From the NCBI GenBank assembly GCA_030512335.1, contig JAULSU010000001.1, positions 496,001 through 560,000 of the forward strand: a stretch of DNA of 64,000 nt, given 5' to 3'. This document shows, piece after piece, positions 55,469 to 64,000 of the stretch. The notes under the pieces are model-generated. The model did no database searches and had not been told where the DNA came from. It worked only from the letters and a program-made list of their open reading frames with translations. The position numbers were made by a program, and so were the translations under genes. The DNA is from Immersiella caudata. Taxonomy: Eukaryota; Ascomycota; Sordariomycetes; Sordariales; Lasiosphaeriaceae. Within the stretch, counting starts at the first letter, position 1. The number at the start of each line of letters is the position of its first letter.

Positions 55469-55958
55469 GATGCAGTGCGATCATTCAGCCTCAAGGCTTC
55501 AGGGTCCCCCCCTAGCACAAAACCAGTGATGAAACAAGAGAAGAGGCTTAAGCATACCTACAATTTTTTGTTATCCTTAGTCGTTTAAAAGGATAAGTGA
55601 TGAGGTAATTAGGTCGCAACAATAACGGAAGAATATCAAGCTGTCTCAGGGCCGAGTCTCGACGTTTCGCCTCCAAGTTCAGGCCTCCACTCCAGGAGGC
55701 ACAAAATTGAAGAGTCTAGAGGAATGAATGGCGTTCCAAGCCATTCCATCCACCGCAGTTTCGATCACCTCAGGGAGCCCCCATCAGGCTTTTGAGATGA
55801 TCCAATGAACTGAATATATCCAGCAAATATTCCTTGCCCTCTATCCACTCTCCTCGCCCCTTTCAGAAGCTGTCAGCTCGCCTGGAGATCCGCATTCTCA
55901 ATCGTCCCCATCCTACCCTTTATTCCATCACAACACTGGCCACACTCCCAACCTCAAC
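55469..55958. other. Intergenic region with a hairpin
   Basis: AT-richer than its surroundings. It contains a perfect 8-bp inverted repeat (listed separately). The last part is a pyrimidine/CA-rich leader before the first copy of the repeat family. Confidence 0.5.
55571..55596. repeat. Inverted repeat, 8-bp stem
   Basis: TTATCCTT, a 10-base AT-rich loop and AAGGATAA. It lies about 100 bp after the DJ-1 stop and could form a hairpin in the 3' end of the transcript. Confidence 0.5.
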
Positions 55959-57331
55959 ATGGCTGTGATCAAGCATATCACCGGGCTCGAGGTCTCCGTC
56001 ACAGTCGGTGGCGAGATCGTCAAGGAGTATGAGCACACGAGCAACGACGGTGACCCCCCTCCAGAACTCGAGTTCCACGTCCCTCAAACGTGCAACCAAG
56101 ATGGGGAAGACCAACCCTTCCAAGAGGGATCCGAGTGCACCCCGGCCCAAGCCCTCTGACCACAAATCCCGTACGTTATCAGATGTTTTGAGGGAAAGGC
56201 AGGTGCCACTTTCGTGATCCATGTCAAGCGGAGCTCGTCTTTCAAGCATTAATACGATCATATCGCCGTTAAAGCATCTGTGGACAACCTCCAGCTGCGT
56301 CAAGTATGGCACGATACGACAGAAGCGGGAAACCACAAGACCAGGACATGGAATCTTTGGATCAATCAGGCTACCATACCAAACCAAACCAAAATGGAGG
56401 TTGGAACTACAAGAATCTTTAGTTTGCGCCTCTCGAGAAATGTATGTGGAAATAGGCCTTCTTTGGACGCGGCAGCGTTTCAGTTCCTTACCACAATGAC
56501 TTATTATCACAGAAGAGGATGGACTTGCTGCAGACGGAGGACCAGAGCCCTCCGCCTGTAAGAACATTGGAACCATACGAGTCATGTGCTTTCACATGCC
56601 CCAAACAGAATTCGAACGAGGATTCTTCGATGCGTCCCCGGCCGCGAATCCTAAAGGGGCTGATGTCGTCGAGGGACCACCAATCAAAGTCTCTGAGAAA
56701 GCCATAAAGGGAACAGCCATCAACCCCCAGGCGGAGTAAGTTCAGTGCCTTGTCAAACCGTGGTGGCAAACGCGTGTCAGATATAAGCCGGCCGAGAAAT
56801 TCTCGTTTGAATTCATCCGAGCCCCCTATCACGACTATGCGGATGAATACTGATGTCCATTTGCCGTCTTCGAATTCCGCTACAGGACCAGGGGTGAATG
56901 ACGATGCCCTCGGGGTCCTGCCCGCAGATCAATGTCTGGTCCTTCTTTTCTGACCGTTTACTAGAGGGTCTATACCAGGAGGGAATCATTCCACGTCCAA
57001 GCCCAGCGGAGGAACTCGTACAATCGATGACCGACGCTGAAGCAAGGATTCTTGCGCAGGCATACATCGAGTCCCAGGAGGTGAGTCTGTATCTGGCTTG
57101 AATGGCTGCTATGCAGGCTTTTGGGCTCCTATCAAGGCGCTCAGACTCGGAGACATGGCGCTGACATACTTTTTTTGGCGACAGATACCCAACATCGGCA
57201 TCAAGCGAGAGCGGAAGCCGGACGGCATCCCGTTGAGCGACGAGAGCTTCCAAGCCCGCTACAAAACTCGCAGACTCGAAAGCGGCCAATTCGAAGTCAA
57301 CCTCACTGATGAATTGGACGAGACGGATTGA
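55959..57331 (+). pseudogene. Copy A of a fungal repeat family (DUF7918-like), broken by stops
   Basis: The start MAVIKHITGLEVSVTVGGE and the EYEHTSNDGDPPPELEFHVP segment match the intact N-terminus of the copy at 59756. The same frame then meets TGA at 56157-56159 and TAA at 56250-56252, but the sequence between and after (PYVIRCFEGKAGATF, YDHIAVKASVDNLQ) still aligns with copy B (PYVVKYIEAMPGAPF, HVAFRYQVDNL). Further exon-like parts follow: 56513-56735, 56781-56893, 56965-57080 and 57185-57331, separated by GT-AG introns. A third in-frame TGA (56851-56853) precedes PFAVFEFRYRT, and the first splice junction does not keep frame. The 3' part (EGLYQEGIIPRPS, MTDAEARILAQAYIE, IKRERK, RYKTRRLESGQFEVNLTDE) is well preserved. 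The family is found in fungi and its function is unknown to me. Confidence 0.75.
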
Positions 57332-58290
57332 CATTATGGCCGGACCGGCGTCTAGTGATACTACCTGGCACCATGACCGTATCGCCAGTCAAGTTTGGGT
57401 AGGTAGATTTGCGTGGATGAGCTGGAGGAACTTGAAGCTTCCCACAACACAAACTGTTCAGGATGGATCACTACAACCGGTGGAGGTGGATTAACGTAAG
57501 CTTGGACCGCACCGGTTCACAAGCGAGCCAGAAGAGTCATATGTATCATGATGGAGACCACTGCGGAAAACTAGATGCGCAGATGGAAGGTTGTTGTACT
57601 GCAATGAATGAAGCGAATCTACCATGCGTCTCGGACGCCCTCGGCAGACTCGAGTGACCTGACTTCCTCTCGTGTGGAGTTATCAGACAGCGACCTCAAT
57701 GTCCTCCTGAGAGGGAAAGGTCCCGTCAAACATTCAAGACAGCCCGGGAAAGGGATCAAGTGAGGGCTCATTTCCCATGCGTCGTGGAGATGTGGGTGAG
57801 AAATTTGGCATTTATCCTCGGTTCCAAGAAGAGCCGAACACTCGGCTTCCAGGCTCCTCACTGGATCATTTCGCGTTTTCTAGTAGAGGCGCAAGAAAAG
57901 AAAAGCAAGTTCGAATACAGTGCGCCCCTGTGGGGGACGCCCGATGTTTGCACTGTGCCCCTCGATTTTGGCATGGCAAAGCTTTATGCAGAGGTACTCG
58001 CACTGTGCCGGATTGGCGTCAGATAACGTTAGTGTGCGCTTTCCGAGAAAGCCCGCCGCCTTTCTTCGGCTTCATCAAACCGGCTCGGCGCGACACTATC
58101 CAGCGAAACTCATGCAAGAATCTCAGCGTCAGAATATCTTTTGTTGCCCTGCGATGCCTTGTTGGTTCCCCGCTACTGCTCCCGCGTGAAGTCTTGCGAC
58201 CCCGACGTCCTAGCGGCTTGCAACAACGACTTTCGACAAAAAAAAGCAACCAAAGATCTTCTTTTCGGGATCCGACAGGCCTCATCTGCC
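57332..58290. other. Region between repeat-family copies A and C
   Basis: No supported gene. If copy C once had 5' exons they should lie here, but I could not find the N-terminal or PYVV-type blocks. Confidence 0.4.
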
Positions 58291-58869
58291 ATGGCTAACC
58301 AGTGTGAGCGCCTGGTAGACTACACGTTCCAAGATTCAAAGTTCCTAGAAGGCCCTGATCAATAGCTTCGAAGACGAATCACCCCTTTCGTCGTGTTTAA
58401 GTTTCGATACAGGACCATGGGCAAGTTTTTGTTAAACGGCCGGCTTGAGTCCACCTTTGCTAACAATGTCCTTTCACTTAGATGGTCTTATCAAAGAGGG
58501 GATTGTGCCTCATCCGAGCGTTGATGATGAGGTCCAAGAGATGACGGATGCCGAGGCAAGACGTCTTGCGAGAGAACTACTCGAGATGAGAAGGGTACGT
58601 CTGGCCTCGATCTGGTATTGTCCATCGGTCGAGATGTGGCGATCGGAAACTTGCTGCTGGCTTTGATTCTGGAGTTGAGCAGATGGCTGACAAGTCCCTA
58701 AAACTAGGTAGCAGACGATGCGGACTCTTCAATTAATTAGGAGAATCGCACCGCGATCAAGCGAGAGCGCGACGATACCGTTCCCATGAGAGATGAATCT
58801 TTTCAAGCTCGCCACAAGTCTCGTCGACTGCCGAGCGGCAGGTTCGAAGTAGATCTCACAGAAGACTGA
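58291..58869 (+). pseudogene. Copy C of the repeat family, 5'-truncated and stopped
   Basis: Only the 3' half of the family is present. The frame from ATG 58291 runs into TAG at 58363-58365, then continues as RRRITPFVVFKFRYRTM, aligned with RPFAVFEFRYRTM of copy B. The next intron, 58421-58481, has a GC donor (ATGG|GCAAGT) with a CTAAC branch site and TTAG end; then comes GLIKEGIVPHPSVDDEV and MTDAEARRLARELLEMRR, a 146-nt intron (58595-58740), and a final exon 58741-58869 (IKRERDDTVP, HKSRRLPSGRFEVDLTED) with its own stop. The N-terminal about 180 residues of the family are missing. Confidence 0.7.
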
Positions 58870-59755
58870 GTGAAGTTCGCGCTGTGTGATCGACAGGGGT
58901 TTGCGGAACAGGTTGTGATCTAGGGGCATCTACTCCCCACTGTCAATGGGATGATTTCTTGAGCTTCTAGATTGTTGTTGTTTAATCAAGTTCTTGAGGA
59001 CGAGCGTGGGAAGTTGGGATATAGAGTTAGATTGGGAGTGCGCGAACATTGGCAATCGGTTCAGCGGCACATGCTTTGGGTTCGGGTGGGCAGTATAGGT
59101 CTTTATCCGTCTACGAGTAGGGTAGCGCCAAGTGGTGAGATTGTCAGACCGTAGACGCAGCTGGCAGCTGAAACCTAGACGCAAACGAAAAACCCCTCAT
59201 GGGTCCGCCTACTCGACGTTCTCACTCTGGACATCCCGTCGTCTTCTCGGGTTGCGATGCTGTACGCTCTTCCAGGCGTAGAGTCCGGAGAACTATGGCT
59301 GTTCCCAGGCCATCCTACAGCGGATTTTCAGGGCGCTCCCGGTGGGCTCTGGGCTAGGACAGTTACTCTCACCGTGCTAATCTCACCTTCAATGGTACGG
59401 TACTACTCGATTGTAGGTAAGGGGACGGGATCGGCGAGTTGTGAAGCTTTAGGCTTTCTCTTGTGCTTCTGTTGCAGTTGCAGTTCCAGTCGGTTCGGCC
59501 CCGGAAGGCAAACCGAAAACTTGGTGGTTTCTTGGTGGTTTCCACATAAATCTCCCGGTCGTGCACTTCGCCCAGTCACTCCTTCCATCCAGACCAGTTT
59601 GGAGGTCTGCCGCCAAAATAATTGCCCAACGCGCGTCACAACTCGACCCCCACCTCCACTCCCGCAAGCTTTGCTTGTTTTCCCTCGAAGCCTCAGCACA
59701 CTGGCTTGTTTTCTACTATCTGGACAACCGCGAACAGTGATAAAGAGAGCTCGCC
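58870..59755. other. Upstream region of copy B
   Basis: No supported gene. It ends in a pyrimidine-rich leader before the ATG at 59756. Confidence 0.45.
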
Positions 59756-61049
59756 ATGGCAATCGCCCCGAATATCTGGAACCTCGTGGTCACCGTCGAA
59801 GCTGACGGCAAGCCCGCCACGGAATACAACCCATGCGATGACGGCGACGTCGCTCCACCAGATGGTCTCGACTTCCACATCCCCGACGGGCCGCTTGCGG
59901 CTGGTGTAAAGCCGTATGTCGTAAAGTACATTGAAGCGATGCCAGGCGCGCCTTTCCGATTTCGTATTGTGCGGCTACCCCAATTCCTTCATCACGGCCA
60001 TCACGTCGCCTTCCGCTACCAAGTTGACAACCTCACGACTGGGCTGGTCCACGACAACACGGTCACGTCTCGCTGGAAATCCACGACGTGGAACATGGCG
60101 ACGTCCGGAGTAAGCCTATTCGACAAAAAAACAAAAGGCGAGAAGGTTTGCGGCTTTCGCTTCCAGAAACTGGATATTGGTGAGTGATATCGAGCCCTCC
60201 TGACAGAGAGGAACTTTATCGTCTAACAGTGCCTTCCATAGATGCAGATAGTACAGCCTCGCCCAGTGAAGTCAAGGAGCAGTTGCGACGCTCGAAGAAA
60301 GTGGGAATCCTCCGAGTGTACCTGTATCATGTGCAACATGGCAACTTTGTCGATTACCAACCGGCCTCGGGTGGCCATCACCTGATTTCAAAGGCCGCTG
60401 CTTTCTCTGAGAAAGCTCTGAAGGGCAGAACGTTGGACACACAAGTCTCGTAAGTCAAGATTCCATCTTTGCGGTGTCGACATGCTGTCCCAATGGGTGC
60501 TGATATTGGCTTGTCGTTACAGGTGGGCACCAATGTCAATGGCTGTTGATCCTCATCGAAAGGTAAACGAAGATATATATCGAGATCCTTTGAAGCGCCC
60601 GTTCGCGGTATTTGAGTTTCGATATCGAACGATGGGTATGAGCTGTGGATCGAGAGAACTTTGCGCTGGTCTTCTGCTGATGTCCCTTCGCACAGATGGC
60701 CTCATCCAGGAAGGGATTGTCCCTCGCCCGCCGGCCAAAGATTTGGCTCCAAAGATGTGTGAAGCGGAGGCCAGACACCTTGCGCAGGAATATCTTGATC
60801 TGAAAAAGCTGAGCATCCCACATGAGCCAACGAAATTCCAGTTCTTGAGTCTTTCAAACACATGGGGGAATCATGTTGCTGACGGCTTTTTAGGCCCAAG
60901 CTGCAGGGACTGACAAGGACGAGGAGAAGAAGCCAAAGATCAAACATGAACGCGAGGAGACACCCATGGATGACGACGCATTCATACGGCGGTACAAGGC
61001 GCGACGCCTGGAGTCGGGTCGCATCGAGGTGGATTTCACTGACGACTAA
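59756..61049 (+). CDS. Copy B of the repeat family (DUF7918-like), last intron donor mutated
   Basis: Exons 59756-60179, 60242-60449, 60523-60635, 60696-60808 and 60894-61049, 337 aa if all are joined. The first three introns are ordinary GT-AG (62, 73 and 60 nt). Residues 1-140 hold the beta-rich N-terminal block (LVVTVEADGKPATEYN, KPYVVKYIEAMPGAPFRFRI); later come PFAVFEFRYRTM, DGLIQEGIVPRPPAKDLAPK and the basic tail KIKHEREETPMDDDAFIRRY, LESGRIEVDFTDD. The fourth intron would start CTGAGC at 60809 where AAG|GTGAGC is expected, and both flanking exons are in phase 0. Without splicing, translation stops at 60913, giving 320 residues with a foreign end. The function of the family is unknown; I recall the name DUF7918 but am not certain. 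Confidence 0.75.
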
Positions 61050-61700
61050 CACCCTACTGAGTTCACGGCGATTAGGAAGTAGTTCTAATCCAGCATTGGG
61101 GATGGGCGGCCAACTTGACAATAATGTGTTTAGGAATGATGAGCATTGAGCTGGGGACGATTTTGAAGGAAAGAGGCTGGATTGACGGTAGCAACGATTG
61201 AGTCATCAGAGCCGTGCTAGTCGGTAGCATGTCATTGTAATTTGAGTACTTGGGTCTACCCTAATGGGTAGGACATCTTCAACAATTACGAACATGTTCA
61301 TGGCAACGTCTGCGCGAAGTTGTGCGCCTGTCCGAGCTTGGCTCTCTCGTGTGAATCGATCTTGAAGGGGTCGTCTCCAACCATTAGCTAACGATGATAC
61401 CTGCAACCTCAAGGAAACCTTCCTGTGGGAGAGCCAGCCATTGGAATCATCATTTGAGATTAGGGTCAACAGGGATAGGGTGATGATACCGAGGGGCGTC
61501 GCGCAACGAAGCCTCATCCGTGGATTGCAAGGCAAATACTCCCGAGCCTTTGAGCCTGTGCCAGATTTGCACCTATTTTGGCAATGGGGGCAGACCGTTA
61601 CGGGTGGGATGTCCAGGCTCCAACCCGAGGACGCTCGACACGAAACGAAATCCCAAGGTGTTCAACTACAAGCGTGCATCTATGAGCCCGAGACTTCGGG
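61050..61700. other. Convergent intergenic region
   Basis: Region between copy B and the photolyase gene, which converge. No gene seen. Confidence 0.5.
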
Positions 61701-63691
61701 CTACAAACCACTCTCAATCCCCCTCTTATAAGCCGCCAACGCCCTCTCCCTCGCCCCTCTATGCTCAACAATCGGCTTCGGATATCCCGCCTTCTTCGCC
61801 AGCACCTCAGCGCCCCGTCCATGCGGATCATGAATGGCCTTCCCCTTGACGCCCTTCAACTCAGGGACCCACTTCCGAATGTACTCCCCGTCCGGATCGA
61901 ACTTCTCGCTCTGCAGCAGCGGGTTGAAGATGCGGAAGTACGGCTGCGGATCGACGCCTACTGACGCGGCGAAGCCCCAGCCTCCGTTGTTGCTGGCGAA
62001 GTCACCGTCGATGAGGTGCTCCATGAAGAAGCGCTCGCCCATGCGCCAATCTAACAGGAGGTCCTTTGAGAGAAAGGATGCGACGATCATGCGGCAGCGG
62101 TTGTGCATCCAGCCCATTCCGTGGAGCTGGCGCATGGCGGCGTCGACGATTGGGTATCCTGTGCGGCCTTGCGTCCAGGCTTCGAAGTGCTCTTGGTTGT
62201 ACGACCATTCGATATTGGAGTACTCGGGCTTGAAGGGCTTGTTCATGCTGTGCGATGGTCAGGGGGAGCGCAATGCGGAGAGGAGGTCAGGACTTACCAG
62301 ACATATGGCCAATGGACCAGAACGTGTTTGTAGAAGTCCCGCCAAGCGACCTCGCTGATCCAGGTTTGGATTCCTTCGTTTCCACCATCAAGCCTTTTCG
62401 TGTTGTTGCGATCTCTGGCCGTGCGGACCGCTGTCCTAGCGCTGAGCGTCCCGCATGCGAAATGCGCGGAGAGGTTCGAGGTCCCTGGTATTGAAGGCGT
62501 GTTCCGGTTCTTCCCGTATTGTCCAACGTTCTCTTCGCAGAACTTGTCCAACCTCTTCATAGCTTCTTGCTCTCCTGCAGGCCACAAGGGTCGGAATGTC
62601 TTCTTCTCCTCGTCGGTAAGCCGTTTGCCTTCGGGGGCATCGGGGATCGGGCAGTCGAAGAGCTTTCCATGCGTTTTCTTGACGGTTGTCGGGTTCGGCT
62701 TCGGGGCTTCCGACAACTCTAGGAGGTCGAGATTCTCCTGTATATACCGTATCCACGAGCGAAACCATGGGGTGTAAACGGCATACGGTCGCCCGGTTCC
62801 GCTCCGGAGCGGCCCAGGAGGGACAACGCAAGTGTCGTGTGCGACGTGGAGCGCCAGCCCTCTCTCAGCGAACATCCTCGCAAGCTTTGCTTCGCGGCGC
62901 AGCTCGTCGACCTCGTATTCTAGGTTAGCAAACAGATGGTTGGCGCCCCATTCTTCCATCAACTCGACGACCCTGCCAGCGGCGTCTCTGCGCTTCTCGG
63001 CCGTCTCCACCCACAGGGGGATGCCCAACTTCGCCAGGTCTTCCCTCAAGACATGCAGCGTCCTTAGCATGAAGTCCACCCGTATTGGCGCAGTCAAATG
63101 CGCCTCGAAGTCTTGTGGGCTGACAATGTATAACCCGATGAGCGGAACGCCCGCCCTCTGCGCCATCTCGCTTGCCTGCGACAAGGCGCGGTTGTCGCGT
63201 ATCCTGAGGTCCCACTTGAACCAGTGAACGACGGCATCCTTGACTTTGACGCGTTTGCGGTGCTCTGCTGTGTCGGCCAGCGCATTGTTGAGCACCTCGA
63301 TGGGTCGCGGCAATTCGTCGGCGTTGTAGGCGCGGGCGCGGTCGTTCGACATTTCATGTGGGTAGAACTTGCGAAGCACGATACCGTTCTCTTCGGAGTC
63401 CTTGTAGAATGGATGTGGTGCTCGAAGAGGATCTGTGGATAGGCTCGGATCTGGGGAGGGCGAAGCTGTCGCCGTATTCTGCCTCTTCCTTGGCGCAACG
63501 GCTCCATTGACACCGTTAACGCCATTGAGCAGCTGCGCCTTTCGCTTGGTCCGATCGTTTGGTGGCATATTCGCGATGAGGAGAGAAAGTAGGCGCTGCT
63601 GGAACAGTTTCTCGCCTTCGCTGGTTTTGTGACGGGGACGATGGGACAGAGCAGCCGGCAGTGGTCGCAGTGCGCGTGCTACAGACGACAT
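61701..63691 (-). CDS. phr1: Class I CPD photolyase (646 aa, 1 intron)
   Basis: The enzyme splits cyclobutane pyrimidine dimers in UV-damaged DNA using light absorbed by FAD and an antenna chromophore. Exons 63691-62298 and 62247-61701; the 50-nt intron (GTAAGT...GCACAG) joins HWPYVC to MNKPFKPEYSNIEW, a conserved stretch. The N-terminal antenna-binding domain starts VVHWFKWDLRIRDNRALSQA near residue 150; the FAD domain contains WISEVAWRDFYKH, GRTGYPIVDAAMRQL, GWMHNRCRMIVASFL, and the C-terminal FNPLLQSEKFDPDGEY. This layout matches the yeast and Neurospora class I enzymes. The first about 45 residues are basic and Ala/Leu-rich, which could target mitochondria, while PPNDRTKRKAQ further in resembles a nuclear signal; yeast Phr1 is known in both places. 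A start at 63829 is also in frame. Subcellular targeting is inferred. Confidence 0.95.
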
Positions 63692-64000
63692 CAATGGGAG
63701 AGTGATGAGTGCGAGAGGAAATGGAAATGGGCGAGGGATGTTTGCGGAAATGGGTAGTTTACAGCAAGGGGACTGCCCCCTGCGATTGCTCAATGAAAGC
63801 TGTTTGGGCAGATCGCTCGATCCGCGCACACGTCATGGTTTCCTATGCATCGAGGGAATCGCGGCTGGCCCGTTCCAGTGGCTTTGTTAGTGCCGCTAAC
63901 TGATCGCGGCCGCGCAGCGGCGCCACGGCTGCAACTGGGCAGCGAATCTAAAACAACAGAGATCATCTCCAAGCACTTGTCTTGGAGGAGCCATTGCGAG
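63692..64000. other. Upstream region of the photolyase gene
   Basis: Promoter-side flank of the photolyase gene up to the window edge. The frame is open to 63829 without clear protein features. No other gene seen. Confidence 0.5.

Overview
This window looks like nuclear DNA from a filamentous ascomycete (Pezizomycotina). It is GC-rich, most genes carry short introns of 50 to 150 nt with GT-AG borders, and the gene set is typical of these fungi: a Zn2Cys6 regulator, a Clr5-domain protein, a GH28 pectinase, a fungus-restricted repeat family and two intron-containing tRNA-Arg loci. I cannot name the species; a Sordariomycete or related class is plausible.

Layout. 0.4-5.2 kb: arrestin-domain protein (+), MsrA (+) and a mitochondrial Bax-inhibitor/GHITM-type membrane protein (-), plus a possible orphan C-terminal exon (-). 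5.2-10.5 kb: no supported gene. 10.5-13.6 kb: an intronless protein joining two cyclic-nucleotide-binding domains to an F-box and leucine-rich repeats. 14.1-16.9 kb: tRNA-Arg(TCT), a Nudix hydrolase and a Clr5-domain protein, the last two tail to tail. 18.1-26.9 kb: Zn2Cys6 regulator, MYND-SET protein and FAD monooxygenase, all +. 28.6-35.0 kb: RTC1/SEA2 (-) and cactin (+) diverging from a 463-bp spacer. 35-49.4 kb: a forkhead factor within about 13 kb of otherwise gene-poor, simple-sequence-rich DNA, with a decayed tRNA-Arg copy. 49.4-53.2 kb: exopolygalacturonase (+) and XLF/Nej1 (-), convergent. 54.5-55.5 kb: DJ-1/PfpI protein. 56-61 kb: a three-copy family (I recall it as DUF7918) in which every copy is damaged. 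61.7-63.8 kb: class I CPD photolyase (-).

How the genes relate. There is no evident biosynthetic cluster. Most are housekeeping or regulatory genes: nutrient signalling to TORC1 (RTC1), splicing (cactin), DNA repair (XLF, photolyase), oxidative repair (MsrA) and transcription (forkhead, Zn2Cys6). The accessory parts are the tRNA-flanked Nudix/Clr5 pair, the pectinase/DJ-1 stretch and the decaying repeat family. The two observations I rate highest are the cyclic-nucleotide-binding F-box protein, which predicts a ubiquitin ligase adaptor controlled by a cyclic nucleotide, and the decay of the repeat family by C-to-T type stops in two copies and a broken splice donor in the third. All exon boundaries were inferred by eye from reading frame, splice consensus and family motifs.
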